Position numbers and translations under genes: made by a program
Part shown: piece by piece, positions 8,149 through 17,835 of the stretch
Layout of the letters: each line of letters begins with the position of its first letter
Numbering within the stretch: position 1 is the first letter of the stretch
The notes under the pieces: generated by a model
Database searches by the model: none
Told to the model about the DNA's origin: nothing
The model's input: the letters and a program-made list of their open reading frames with translations, nothing else
From: Paenibacillus_E oryzisoli_A
GTDB taxonomy: Bacteria > Bacillota > Bacilli > Paenibacillales > NBRC-103111
NCBI RefSeq assembly: GCF_050467285.1
Contig: NZ_JBCMUN010000006.1
Location: forward strand, 496,001 to 560,000
DNA: 64,000 nt
Direction: 5' to 3'

Positions 8149-10530
8149 ATGACATATTTGAACTTGAAACAAGCCACAGTCGTATATGCCAAGGATGCTG
8201 AAGGGGCGGAAGCCAAGGCGGTCGATGTCCTGATCGAAGAATTGGCTAAACGGACGGGGATTATACTGCTTCGCTCGCATAGTTATCCGGATGGAAACGT
8301 TCCATTTATTGCAATCGGAACACCTGATTCGTTTGAACGAATCGGCCCAATCCAGCTGCATGAGGATATTCCTGCGCTATCACCGGAAGGGTTTGCGCTG
8401 AGAACAGTGTCTCAAGCTTTACGCCAAGCTGTTTTCGTTGTCGGTGCAGATGCCCGTGGTGTTCTCTACGGTACAGGAAAGCTTTTGCGTTCATTGCACT
8501 GGGGAGACAATGTCATACAGCTGGATAATGAGCTCAATCTAACAGAAGCTCCCAGGTTTCCAATCCGAGGACATCAGCTTGGGTACAGACCTAAGAACAA
8601 TGCCTATGATGCGTGGAGTGTGGAGCAGTTTGACCAGTATATCAGAGACTTAGCCATTTTCGGCGCCAACAGCATTGAAATCATGCCGCCTAGAACCGAT
8701 GATGATGCCACAGGGCCGGTAATGAAGGTCGAACCCATGGAAATGATGATTCGGCTGTCCGAAGTCATACATTCTTATGGTCTCGACACATGGGTCTGGT
8801 ACCCTAACCTCGGTAAAGATTTCTCTGATCCGAAAATCGTCGAAGCCGAATTGGCCGAACGCGAACAAATATTCAGCATGGTGCCCTATATAGAGCACGT
8901 CTTTATCCCAGGCAGTGATCCTGGCGATTTGGATCCAGAACCACTGTTCGTTTGGTGCGAGAAAGTTGCGAAGATTCTGCACACCTACCACCCGGATGCT
9001 CAGATTTGGCTGTCATCGCAGGTCATGAATGCAGATCCGTCCGCATGGAAGAAAGGGTTTTATGAGCAGTTGAGCAAGGAGCCGGATTGGCTGGGCGGCA
9101 TCGTGTTTGGCCCTCATGTGGATGAAACGCTGCCCGAGCTAAGAAAGATCGTTCCTCAGAAATATCCAATTCGCCGTTATGAAGACATCACACATAATTT
9201 CCATTGCCAGTATCCAGTAGCGGATTGGGATCTGTCATTTGCGCTGACCCTAGGCAGAGAAAGCACCAATCCGCGTCCTATAGCACAAAAGCAAATTCAT
9301 AATGTATTTGCCTCTTATGCCGTCGGCAATATCTCTTACTCAGAAGGTATTAATGACGATGTAAACAAATTCGTTTGGAGCGATCAAGATTGGAATCCTC
9401 AGATACCGGTGGCAGAAACGTTACGCGACTACGGCAGGTGGTTTATCGGCTATGAGCAAGCAGATGGCATAGCTCAAGGACTGCTGGCACTGGAGGATAA
9501 CTGGGTGGGTCCGCTATTAGCGAACGAAGGCGTGGAAGTGACCTTGCTGCAGTGGCAGCAAATGGAGAGGGAAGCCCCCCAGAGCGTTCTGAACAATTAC
9601 CGTTTTCAGATGGGATTGCTTCGAGCTTACTTTGATGCGTACACGAAGCGTAGACTTGTCTATGAAACAGAGCTGGAATATAGAGCCATGGATGCGCTAA
9701 GGGAAGTGGAGCTTACGGGAGCATTGGTTGCAGCGGAACGGGTTGAGCAAATCCTTGCTCGAGCTGTAACTGAACCCGTTGCTCAGGATTATCGCAGACG
9801 GTGCGATGATTTGGCAGACCGTTTATTTGAGAATATAGGTTACCAGCTAACTGTGACACGACATTTCGCGATTGCTCAGGATCGCGGTGCATTCATGGAT
9901 GCGATTAACTACCCCTTGAACAATTCCCGTTGGCTTCGCATCCGATGTGCCATGATTCATAAGGCGAAGGATGAGGCAGAACGACTGGCGATTATTGATG
10001 GGATACGAAATCGGACGAATCCTGGACCTGGCGGCTTTTATGATAATATCGGATCGTATCGCAGCAACCGCCGTATCGATCCGGGTCAGGGTTGGGCAAG
10101 CGATCCAGGTTATTTGGTTTCGCCAAGAACCGCTCATGCCGTTTATTTATTAACACCCGGTCGCGCAGAAGAAAAAGAAAAGGAGCTTGGCGGCATCCCC
10201 TTAGCTTGGATTAATCATGTGAATGTGATGCTCGACACCCCGATCATCATTCGTTATGAGAACCTTGACCCATCGGCGGATTACCAATTGAAAGTGGCCT
10301 TTGTGGGGGAAATTGGGGTGGAAGCACATAAAGCTGTTCAAGTGAAATTGACAGCGAATGATTCCTTCATCGTTTATGAGAATCTGCCTGTAAATGGTTC
10401 AACAGTTACGATGCATGAATCCAACATCCCTCGCGAGATTATTAGCGAGGGGAAACTGAAGCTCAGCTTTCTCCGTACGAAAGGAACTAAACGGATGAAT
10501 ATTGGAGAGATTTGGCTAACTCCGAAATGA
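8149..10530 (+). CDS. Large glycosidase-like protein of unassigned family (GH20/GH67-type N-domain plus TIM barrel)
   Basis: A 793-residue protein without signal peptide. Residues 1-130 resemble the small alpha/beta domain that precedes the barrel in GH20, GH67 and GH84 enzymes (VVGADARGVLYGTGKLLRSL near residue 100). Residues 140-440 look like a TIM barrel: RGHQLGYRP, IEIMPPRTDDD, DTWVWYPNLG, IPGSDPGDLDPEP, YEDITHNFHCQYP. A helical segment and a beta-rich C-terminal domain (residues 680-793) follow. I do not recognise a named family. The acidic HVFIPGSDPGDLDP and FGPHVDETL motifs could hold catalytic residues. It is 57 bp behind the lyase gene and likely acts in the cytoplasm on an imported glycoside. 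Confidence 0.7.
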   Translation: MTYLNLKQATVVYAKDAEGAEAKAVDVLIEELAKRTGIILLRSHSYPDGNVPFIAIGTPDSFERIGPIQLHEDIPALSPEGFALRTVSQALRQAVFVVGADARGVLYGTGKLLRSLHWGDNVIQLDNELNLTEAPRFPIRGHQLGYRPKNNAYDAWSVEQFDQYIRDLAIFGANSIEIMPPRTDDDATGPVMKVEPMEMMIRLSEVIHSYGLDTWVWYPNLGKDFSDPKIVEAELAEREQIFSMVPYIEHVFIPGSDPGDLDPEPLFVWCEKVAKILHTYHPDAQIWLSSQVMNADPSAWKKGFYEQLSKEPDWLGGIVFGPHVDETLPELRKIVPQKYPIRRYEDITHNFHCQYPVADWDLSFALTLGRESTNPRPIAQKQIHNVFASYAVGNISYSEGINDDVNKFVWSDQDWNPQIPVAETLRDYGRWFIGYEQADGIAQGLLALEDNWVGPLLANEGVEVTLLQWQQMEREAPQSVLNNYRFQMGLLRAYFDAYTKRRLVYETELEYRAMDALREVELTGALVAAERVEQILARAVTEPVAQDYRRRCDDLADRLFENIGYQLTVTRHFAIAQDRGAFMDAINYPLNNSRWLRIRCAMIHKAKDEAERLAIIDGIRNRTNPGPGGFYDNIGSYRSNRRIDPGQGWASDPGYLVSPRTAHAVYLLTPGRAEEKEKELGGIPLAWINHVNVMLDTPIIIRYENLDPSADYQLKVAFVGEIGVEAHKAVQVKLTANDSFIVYENLPVNGSTVTMHESNIPREIISEGKLKLSFLRTKGTKRMNIGEIWLTPK

Positions 10531-10629
10531 TACAAGGTGGAAAAATGAAACATGAACAAACCAGGGGGAAAATGAAACGGGAAGTGCGAAAGTGGGTGTT
10601 AATTTAGCGCGTAGGAAGTGATATATTTT
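10525..10629 (+). promoter_or_regulatory. Regulatory block, copy 2 (upstream of ABC importer genes)
   Basis: The second copy of the block at 7021-7126. It starts on the stop codon of the preceding gene, with (A/G)AAAATGAAAC elements at 10541 and 10568 and a TATATT -10 candidate at 10622-10627. It should allow the importer to be induced by the same regulator as the lyase operon. Confidence 0.7.
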
Positions 10630-10668
10630 GGAAGAGGTAACTGGTTAGCATTAAGGAGGGGAACTGGA

Positions 10669-11595
10669 TTGACTTTTCTTAACTCAATCGTCATCAAAAC
10701 AATGAGGAAAAGGATCGTGGAAAACAAGTACTTATACATGATGATGTTTTTGCCGATTGTTTATTTTATCCTGTTCAAGTACGTTCCGATGCTTGGCATT
10801 GTGATAGCATTCCAAGATTATAACTTTGTGAGGGGAATTTTTCATAGCGAGTGGGTTGGATTCGCACATTTTCGCGAGTTTTTAACAGACCCTTATTTCT
10901 GGAAACTTGTGCGGAATACAGTTGTGATCAATATTTATATGCTCATTTTTGCTTTTCCTGCTCCAATTATTCTTGCTTTGGTTATCAACGAAATCAAATT
11001 TCTGCGGTTTAAGAAGCTCGTACAAACCATCAGTTATCTTCCGCATTTTCTATCAACTGTCATTGTATGCGGTATGGTTGTTAATCTAATGTCAAATGGC
11101 GGATTAATCAACCAGTTGTTGGGAAGCTTTGGAAAGGAACCTATCCCTTTTTTGATGGATGCAGGATGGTTTCGCAGTATTTATGTAAGCTCGGAAATCT
11201 GGCAGGGGGTAGGCTGGGGGTCCATTATTTATTTAGCAGCCCTTACTTCGGTCGACCCGCAGCAATATGAGGCTGCAAAGATGGATGGAGCCAATCGGTG
11301 GCAGCAAATTTGGAACATAACGATCCCCGGGATCATTCCTGTCGTGACGATTATGTTTCTACTTAGCTTAGGTAACATCATGACAATTGGTTTTGAGAAA
11401 ATCCTACTTTTATACACCGGACCTACGTATGAAACAGCAGACGTGATTTCGACTTATGTCTATAGACGCGGGTTGCTTTCCAGCGATTTCAGTTATGGTA
11501 CAGCGGTTGAGCTTTTCCAATCGGTAATCGCTTTAGTATTTATTACTTCTGCGAATAAAATTTCCCGAAAAGTCGGTGAAACCAGTTTATGGTAA
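10669..11595 (+). CDS. CUT1 sugar ABC transporter permease (LplB/UgpA type)
   Basis: A 308-residue, six-helix permease. TTG 10669 was chosen because AAGGAGGGG sits 8 bp upstream; the in-frame GTG at 10618 would lie inside the promoter block. The EAA loop is QYEAAKMDGANRWQQIW, which docks an ATPase. The start KNKYLYMMM-like region and the last residues GETSLW are typical of LplB-type proteins, which import oligosaccharides or polymer fragments. It overlaps the next permease by 7 bp, indicating translational coupling. Confidence 0.93.
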   Translation: MTFLNSIVIKTMRKRIVENKYLYMMMFLPIVYFILFKYVPMLGIVIAFQDYNFVRGIFHSEWVGFAHFREFLTDPYFWKLVRNTVVINIYMLIFAFPAPIILALVINEIKFLRFKKLVQTISYLPHFLSTVIVCGMVVNLMSNGGLINQLLGSFGKEPIPFLMDAGWFRSIYVSSEIWQGVGWGSIIYLAALTSVDPQQYEAAKMDGANRWQQIWNITIPGIIPVVTIMFLLSLGNIMTIGFEKILLLYTGPTYETADVISTYVYRRGLLSSDFSYGTAVELFQSVIALVFITSANKISRKVGETSLW

Positions 11596-12464
11596 CTCGA
11601 AAAATAGGACTCGGTTCTGTCTTCTATAATACCATTATTTATTTGCTGATCATCATGATGCTGTTCACCTTTTTGTACCCCTTATATTATGTTGTTATTG
11701 TATCTGTCAGTGATGGGATTAGCGTCATGAGGGGAGAGGTCAGATGGCTCCCCATTGGAATGAATTTTGAAGCGTACCGTGCCGTACTGGATAATCCTTT
11801 GGTCCTTCGTGCGTATGGAAATACGATCTTATATACGGTCGTCGGAACGTTCATCAATGTCATGATGACTGCACTATGCGCATATCCGTTATCCCGAAAC
11901 CGGTTTTATGGAAGAAATGTTTTTACCTTTTTCATTATTATTACCATGTTATTTCACGGGGGGCTGATTCCCAACTATCTCGTTGTTTTTCGGTTGCATA
12001 TGTTGAATTCCATCTGGGCAATCGTCATACCTACGGCAATTAATGTTTGGAACATGATCATTATGAGAACGTTCTTTCAGAACATCCCGAACGAGATTTA
12101 CGAGTCTGCTCATATCGACGGTGCGCACGATATGAAGATTTTCCTGCGAATCGTGCTTCCGCTTTCCATGCCGGTCATCGCAACCATGTGTATGTTTTAT
12201 GCGGTCGCGCATTGGAACAGCTTCTTTCCGGCAACGCTTTACCTAAGTGACTCCAAATTGTACCCCATCCAGGTTATTGTGCGCAATTATGTGATTGACG
12301 GGCTGGTCAGTAGCGGAAGCAATGCGGAGAGTGATTCGAAAACGATTGTGACCAGCATGAAATATGCCTTTATTTTTATTACCCTTCTACCCATTCTTGC
12401 TGTATATCCGTTTATTCAAAAATATTTTGTCAAAGGTGTGATGGTGGGATCGCTAAAAGGATGA
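11589..12464 (+). CDS. CUT1 sugar ABC transporter permease (LplC/UgpE type)
   Basis: A 291-residue partner permease with six predicted membrane helices and the EAA loop IYESAHIDGAHDMKIFLRIV. The C-terminus IQKYFVKGVMVGSLKG is typical of the LplC group. The ATG overlaps the stop codon of the preceding permease. No ATP-binding subunit is encoded nearby, so a shared MsmK-type ATPase elsewhere is probably used. Confidence 0.93.
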   Translation: MVTRKIGLGSVFYNTIIYLLIIMMLFTFLYPLYYVVIVSVSDGISVMRGEVRWLPIGMNFEAYRAVLDNPLVLRAYGNTILYTVVGTFINVMMTALCAYPLSRNRFYGRNVFTFFIIITMLFHGGLIPNYLVVFRLHMLNSIWAIVIPTAINVWNMIIMRTFFQNIPNEIYESAHIDGAHDMKIFLRIVLPLSMPVIATMCMFYAVAHWNSFFPATLYLSDSKLYPIQVIVRNYVIDGLVSSGSNAESDSKTIVTSMKYAFIFITLLPILAVYPFIQKYFVKGVMVGSLKG

Positions 12465-12566
12465 CTCTTTAATTTTGAAAGGAGTGATGGCGCTTTCATT
12501 ATCCATGATGGCATTTTTGGAAAATTGAAAATAAGGAAAGAAAATAGTATTCTAGGAGGGTATCCA

Positions 12567-14144
12567 TTGGCTAATCAAAAAAGCAAATCAGCGATCATCT
12601 TATCCATGGTATTGGTTCTTGTTTTGATCATTTCGGCATGTTCGAGCAATACGGCAAGCAATAGCACGGATGCACCGAAAGCAACTGTACCAGACACTGC
12701 TCAATCCAGTGGTAAACTGTTGGACGCTCCCATGACTCTTAAAGTACTCTATGGTGAAATTAACACCAAATCGCCTGTTTTTGATGCTGTATTTGAGAAG
12801 ACAAATGTCAAACTGGATTTTGAGCTTGCACCCGCTAACTTAGATCAACGGTTGCAAACCATCTTCGCTACGAATACTTTGCCAGATATCATGAAGGTGG
12901 CGAATGGCAATCAACTTTTTGCCAGTGCAGCCAAAGACGGGCTTCTGCTTAATATTAGCGACTATATGCAATATGCGCCTAACCTTGCTAGATTAATAAA
13001 AGAAAACCCGGCTATTAACAACAACAAAGTGGACGGTAAATTTTACTCCTTTCCGCAATTGGGAAATTGGAGATTACAGCTTGCCGGCGCGCCTATGATC
13101 CGAGTAGATTTAATTGAAAAGCTAGGCTTGCAAATACCAAAGACTTTCGACGATTTATATCATGTTTTGAAAAAATTTAAAGAAGCCTATCCGGATTCGA
13201 TTCCTTATACAGGCAGAGAAAACGCCAAGAAGCTGCTAAATGAAATATCCTTTGCGATGGGTTCAGGAAACCGGATGTACTACGACCCGGCCATAAATGG
13301 CGGCAGTTGGTCTTATGGGCAGGCACACCCTGAATTTAAACCGGTGTTGGAGTTCCTCAACAAACTTTATAGTGAAAAGCTGTTAGATCCTGATTATGCA
13401 GTGAATACCGGTGACCAAATGAAAGAAAAACTGGCTTCGGGTAAAGCATTATTCTATTGGGACAATAACTCCTTTGGTGTCAACTTTAATCAAGCGTTGA
13501 AACCAATTGACCCAAAAGCGAAATTCGATCTACTGCCTCCACTGCAGTACGGGCAGGCAAAGCCTAGAGCGGCTATGTATGTGAAGGATTGGCTGCATCA
13601 CTATGTCATCAGTGCTAAAGTGAAGGATCCAGAGAAAGTTGTTAAATTCATGGATTGGATGTATAGCCCTGAAGGCACACGTTTAATGAACTATGGTATT
13701 GAGGGCGAGCACTATACAGTAGTAAATGGCCAGCCCATGATGAAGGAAGATATCGTCAAGAAGTATGCAGATACGAAAGATCCTTATCGTTTCATGCAGA
13801 AGGACATCGCTGTTGGATTTGAGGCTTTCGATCCGAATGTAGATGAACACCCGATGGCTCAAGTATCGGATCCGGAATTAACCCGTTGGGCTTCTCAAAT
13901 GACAGAAGCGAATGGCTATTTCCAAGTACGCAGTATACCTCCTTTTACAAAGGAAGAAAGCGAGAAATTAAAAAAATTAGTAACTAAGGTAGATACTTTA
14001 GTAGATCAGGAAATGGATAAATTTATTATCGGTGTTCGTCCATTGTCTGACTATGATAAGTTTATGAAGAGCTTGGCAGATAACGGTGTTTCGGAAATCG
14101 AGAAAATTTACAACGATGCTTATACTCGCGCAAATACACCATAA
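12567..14144 (+). CDS. Extracellular sugar-binding lipoprotein of ABC importer
   Basis: A 525-residue lipoprotein. The signal peptide ends in the lipobox IISAC. The mature part is a large family-1-type binding protein of the LplA group (RVDLIEKLGLQIPKTFDDLY, EGTRLMNYGIEGEHY). I chose TTG 12567, which has AGGAGGG 6 bp upstream, over TTG 12525. It follows the two permeases and is the substrate receptor of that importer. The long length (over 500 residues) usually goes with oligosaccharide or polymer-fragment ligands. Confidence 0.92.
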   Translation: MANQKSKSAIILSMVLVLVLIISACSSNTASNSTDAPKATVPDTAQSSGKLLDAPMTLKVLYGEINTKSPVFDAVFEKTNVKLDFELAPANLDQRLQTIFATNTLPDIMKVANGNQLFASAAKDGLLLNISDYMQYAPNLARLIKENPAINNNKVDGKFYSFPQLGNWRLQLAGAPMIRVDLIEKLGLQIPKTFDDLYHVLKKFKEAYPDSIPYTGRENAKKLLNEISFAMGSGNRMYYDPAINGGSWSYGQAHPEFKPVLEFLNKLYSEKLLDPDYAVNTGDQMKEKLASGKALFYWDNNSFGVNFNQALKPIDPKAKFDLLPPLQYGQAKPRAAMYVKDWLHHYVISAKVKDPEKVVKFMDWMYSPEGTRLMNYGIEGEHYTVVNGQPMMKEDIVKKYADTKDPYRFMQKDIAVGFEAFDPNVDEHPMAQVSDPELTRWASQMTEANGYFQVRSIPPFTKEESEKLKKLVTKVDTLVDQEMDKFIIGVRPLSDYDKFMKSLADNGVSEIEKIYNDAYTRANTP

Positions 14145-14167
14145 CCCCTGGAGAAGGAGGAGGTTCA

Positions 14168-16504
14168 ATGATGATCAAAAATAGATTTAAATTGTTCATT
14201 CCGTTGAACCGGCTTTTTTTTCGAATTCTAGGATATTTCTTATCCCTTTTAGTCCCTATATTAATTATAGGGACAGTTTTTTATTTCAACTCAACTAACC
14301 GAATACAAGAAAACTATACGCAAAAAGTAGAAATGAATTTACGTTCCTCTGTTGATACAATCGAGATTTATTTGCGTACGATTCAAGATTCAAGCGCGAA
14401 TTTTTTCTCCGAAAATAAAGATCTGCTACGTCCTTATGACGAATACAGTCTTGCGGACAGAGTACGTATCCCAGAAATTCCTGCAACGTTAGCGCGCATT
14501 TCTACGAACCTTGGTGTGCTGATTGATCACATCTTCGCTTACGCAGATACAGAAAAGGTCTATCTTTCTGATGGGCTTAACGATTCTGACTTTTTTTTCG
14601 ATCAAAACTACCAAATGAAAGCATACAATAAAGTATTTTGGGATAATAAGCTTAAGGGTGGGGAATTCCTTGAGATTCTGGATGTTACATCCCGAGTCAG
14701 TCAGAGTACTTCGCATGCGAGAAATGTGATACCTTTCGTTTTCACCAACACGAGCAGCGGAAATAAGGTTGTTCTCGTGACGACAGTGCCAACGGATATG
14801 ATTCTGAAGACGATTCAAGACCATGCCGTGATGGATGCGACTCAAATGCTTGTCACGGACAACCGCAATCGGGTCATTGTGAGCAGTGATCCGAATTTGA
14901 GTGCCCCTTCAGTAGTTGAGAAACTGAACAAAATTTTTAATTCACCTGAAATATCTAACAGTAAAGTAAAGCTTGGAAATAATAAAGTTGTCGTAACCCG
15001 CGTCAATTCAGAAAATTATGGGTGGAATTATTACACCGTGACACCGGTAAGTGAATTCAACAAGGATACCAGTTATTTTGTTGCTTCAATCATGGTTATT
15101 TGTTTTACCCTTATTCTAATCGGCATTATATTTTCATTTATCTTTGCCTATAACCTGTACAGCCCTATAAAAAGGTTTCGAGATATCCTCAGCGATGCAA
15201 ATGATATCTCGGACGAAATCAATCATGAAACGGGCAAATACAATGAGTTTGATTATATCGGCAAGAGGATTAATAGCTTGATCGAACGGAATCATAACAT
15301 CCAAAGCAAGCTGGAAACGCAATCTGCGGAATATCTCAAGGAGTGTTTGATCAGTTTATTCCGAGGCATGAAATCGAAGAAAGGGCAAGAGGAAATTGAA
15401 AGAATGCTAAGAAATGACATGAAGTTTTTGAAACCCATGTATCAGTGCTTCGCTATTCGTTTCGAATTCAAAGCGTCATTTTATAACGAGATTCAAGATG
15501 TGGATCGAATGAAAATTTTAAACAAGATGGGGAACCTGCTTGGGGGATTGCTGCGTTCTTATGTGGATGTTTATTTGCTTGAGGAAAAAGAAAACTTGTA
15601 CATCGGCATATTTAATTTAAAGGACCACGAGGAAACCCTGCAATTGAAAAAGGCCTTGCAGAAAATCATCGATACCTTCCAGCATGATTCGAGGTATTGC
15701 CTTATACGGATCGGGATCGGCAAGGAGTACCGGGATGTGTTAGGAATCGCCCAATCTTATTCAGACACAATGAACGCCTTGGATTCCAGTGATGGGAAAG
15801 CGGATTTTCAAATCATTGAGGCAGAAACGCTTTCGGATGAGATCACACACGTTTCCTATTCCTTTATGGATGAAAACAGCATCATTAACTGTTTAAAAGC
15901 GGGGGATAAGGAAAATTTACAAATAAAAGTCGACGAGATTGTGAAGAAAAACAAAGAGAAGCATTTGCCGCGTCATCTTATTATAAGTTTGCTTAGAGAG
16001 ATGTATAATACGGGCTGCAGATTTTTAATTGAGCGTGGTTTAATGCCACATCATATATCCGGCAATGAAACGCTATTCAAAGGCGACGACTACGAAGAGA
16101 AGAAGGAACATCTACTCCTGTTTTTCGACACAATCATTGAACAGACGACGACACGAAATCATGACACATCCAATGAGATCAGCTCGGTCATTATCAAGTA
16201 TATTGAGGAGAATTATCACAGTGATCTGGGTCTTGAGAAAATTGCTGAGGGGATGGGGGTTTCCGCCAAGTATATCTCACGGATTTTCAAAGAAAAGACG
16301 GGCATTAATCTTGTCGGTTATATAAGCTGGTACCGAATCTCCAAAGCGAAGGAGATGCTCGTAGAAACAGATCTGACGATAAATGAAATCGTGGATCGAG
16401 TAGGTATTTACAGCAGAACGACATTTATTCGGTTGTTCAAAAAGTATGAAGGCACAACCCCTCATCTATTTCGTAATTCCAGCAGGAATAATAAAGCACA
16501 GTGA
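14168..16504 (+). CDS. Membrane-anchored AraC-family sensor-regulator (Cache-type sensor plus HTH)
   Basis: A 778-residue one-component regulator. A membrane helix at about residues 15-40 and another at about 297-322 enclose an extracellular region resembling a Cache sensor. A long cytoplasmic helical part follows, and the C-terminal 100 residues carry an AraC double HTH (LEKIAEGMGVSAKYISRIFK, INEIVDRVGIYSRTTFIRLF). Such proteins sense a sugar outside the cell and activate the linked importer. GGAGAAGGAGGAGG precedes the ATG. Being the last gene of the importer operon, it is a good candidate to bind the two AAAAATGAAAC blocks. Confidence 0.88.
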   Translation: MMIKNRFKLFIPLNRLFFRILGYFLSLLVPILIIGTVFYFNSTNRIQENYTQKVEMNLRSSVDTIEIYLRTIQDSSANFFSENKDLLRPYDEYSLADRVRIPEIPATLARISTNLGVLIDHIFAYADTEKVYLSDGLNDSDFFFDQNYQMKAYNKVFWDNKLKGGEFLEILDVTSRVSQSTSHARNVIPFVFTNTSSGNKVVLVTTVPTDMILKTIQDHAVMDATQMLVTDNRNRVIVSSDPNLSAPSVVEKLNKIFNSPEISNSKVKLGNNKVVVTRVNSENYGWNYYTVTPVSEFNKDTSYFVASIMVICFTLILIGIIFSFIFAYNLYSPIKRFRDILSDANDISDEINHETGKYNEFDYIGKRINSLIERNHNIQSKLETQSAEYLKECLISLFRGMKSKKGQEEIERMLRNDMKFLKPMYQCFAIRFEFKASFYNEIQDVDRMKILNKMGNLLGGLLRSYVDVYLLEEKENLYIGIFNLKDHEETLQLKKALQKIIDTFQHDSRYCLIRIGIGKEYRDVLGIAQSYSDTMNALDSSDGKADFQIIEAETLSDEITHVSYSFMDENSIINCLKAGDKENLQIKVDEIVKKNKEKHLPRHLIISLLREMYNTGCRFLIERGLMPHHISGNETLFKGDDYEEKKEHLLLFFDTIIEQTTTRNHDTSNEISSVIIKYIEENYHSDLGLEKIAEGMGVSAKYISRIFKEKTGINLVGYISWYRISKAKEMLVETDLTINEIVDRVGIYSRTTFIRLFKKYEGTTPHLFRNSSRNNKAQ

Positions 16505-16511
16505 TATAATT

Positions 16512-16545
16512 AAGGAGCACAGGCAAAGCCTGCGCTCCTTTCGAT
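16512..16545. terminator. Bidirectional terminator between convergent genes
   Basis: AAGGAGCACAGGC pairs with GCCTGCGCTCCTT across an AAA loop (13 bp, one mismatch). T-rich bases follow on the plus strand, and TTAATTATAT on the minus strand. It separates the rightward sensor gene from the leftward aldolase gene. Confidence 0.75.
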
Positions 16546-16550
16546 TGAAA

Positions 16551-17366
16551 TCAAATATGGATACGGTTATCTGCGTTCTCGTTTAATCGATCGCCCAGTC
16601 TTTGTTTCATTTCGTTGATGTCACGAGACATTTGGGCTGTGAAAGCCGTCATGTCGGAGGCGTGGACGAAAAGGTTTAACCCTTCCTGCCCCCAAGCGAT
16701 TTCCTGCTCAACTCCCCAAAAATAATGGATACCGGCAGCTACATGAGCAGCTATTGCCTTACGGATGATCGTGCTGACAGCTTCCTTAAATACGGGATGG
16801 TCGTATTGCTCAGGTACATTCAGGCTGCAGGATAAATCGTGGGGGCCGATTAACACACCGTCCAATTGAGGAATCTGCAGGATTTCATCTAGCGCCTCGA
16901 GAGCGGGCCCGCTTTCGATATTAACAATCAGAATATTGCCAGCATTAAACTCTTCCAGATAGGATTTCAGAGGTTCCTCCGGTAGGTCGGTTCCATTTAG
17001 CATATTGCTTAATTTCTTCCCCTTAATTGGCCGAAGCTTAACGGCTCCGCGAAGCGCCTTCACCTGCTCCGGTGTTTCGATATAGGGGGCTACAATACCG
17101 GCGGCTCCTGCATCCATAGCTTTACTTGCTTCGTAGGGGTCCGGCGACGGAATGCGCACGATTGGCGCAAGTCCGAGGGCAGAGTAGGTCCGGCACATCC
17201 AGGAGAGCATGTCCCGGTCGATGGACATGTGCTCCGTATCGATAAAAACGAAGTCGAGATTTAATTTTTTTACTTCGGTAGGCCAGCGGGGGGAAGTCGA
17301 AACGATCAGTGTCCCATAAACGCGTTGTCCATTACGGAGGCAATTCAGCAATTCTTTATTATGCAT
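16551..17366 (-). CDS. HpcH/HpaI-family aldolase
   Basis: A 271-residue class II pyruvate aldolase of the HpcH/HpaI (2-keto-3-deoxy sugar acid or 2,4-dihydroxyheptenedioate) family. Metal-binding residues lie in VNIESGPALEAL (Glu) and GVLIGPHDLS (Asp), and AAGIVAPYIETPEQV is diagnostic. It probably splits a 2-keto-3-deoxy acid into pyruvate and an aldehyde. It is the last gene of the leftward operon SIS - ROK - YhcH - HpcH. Confidence 0.9.
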   Translation of the reverse strand: MHNKELLNCLRNGQRVYGTLIVSTSPRWPTEVKKLNLDFVFIDTEHMSIDRDMLSWMCRTYSALGLAPIVRIPSPDPYEASKAMDAGAAGIVAPYIETPEQVKALRGAVKLRPIKGKKLSNMLNGTDLPEEPLKSYLEEFNAGNILIVNIESGPALEALDEILQIPQLDGVLIGPHDLSCSLNVPEQYDHPVFKEAVSTIIRKAIAAHVAAGIHYFWGVEQEIAWGQEGLNLFVHASDMTAFTAQMSRDINEMKQRLGDRLNENADNRIHI

Positions 17367-17385
17367 GGGGATTCTCCTTTCTTTC

Positions 17386-17835
17386 TTACCTTTTTACTTT
17401 AATAACTGCCTTTTTTATGAGTGCCGGCTGCTTGTCATATAAGCAAGGCATATGTGCATCTTGAGGAAGAAATAAGGCGAAGGCACCCTCCTGCACGACA
17501 AAATCATGACCGTTTCCTTTTAAAACGATGTAGTCTTTTTCTGCCAAGAAATCTTCCGTTTGCTGCAGCTCCTCTACACAAGCATATCTCATCCGTTCTG
17601 AGCCCTGAACCATATATTGGATATCGATGTAGCGATGGTGGGCTTCCCAGAATTGAGTTTCCTCGCTTTTTGTTTGATACTCCTGCAGCAGTAGAAAAAT
17701 ATCATCACCTTCAATCTCATACTTGCCAGGCTGCATGGTAATGAGCGGGGCTTCCTTTAAATAGGTGAAGGCTCTGTTGAATTTAGGGTGCAGGTCTCTG
17801 TACAAATGACAATAATCCAATCGGTCGATGATCAA
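17386..17835 (-). CDS. YhcH/YjgK/YiaL family protein (DUF386 cupin)
   Basis: A small cupin-like protein. I place the start at TTG 17835, which gives the family-typical IIDRLDYCHLY N-terminus and 149 residues; a longer open frame up to 17907 would overlap the ROK gene much more. Family motifs are HHRYIDIQYMVQGSE and FALFLPQDAHMP. In E. coli the family is linked to sialic acid use (YhcH/NanQ), where it acts on sugar anomers. Even with the short start it overlaps the 3' end of the ROK gene by 53 bp. Confidence 0.85.
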   Translation of the reverse strand: MIIDRLDYCHLYRDLHPKFNRAFTYLKEAPLITMQPGKYEIEGDDIFLLLQEYQTKSEETQFWEAHHRYIDIQYMVQGSERMRYACVEELQQTEDFLAEKDYIVLKGNGHDFVVQEGAFALFLPQDAHMPCLYDKQPALIKKAVIKVKR

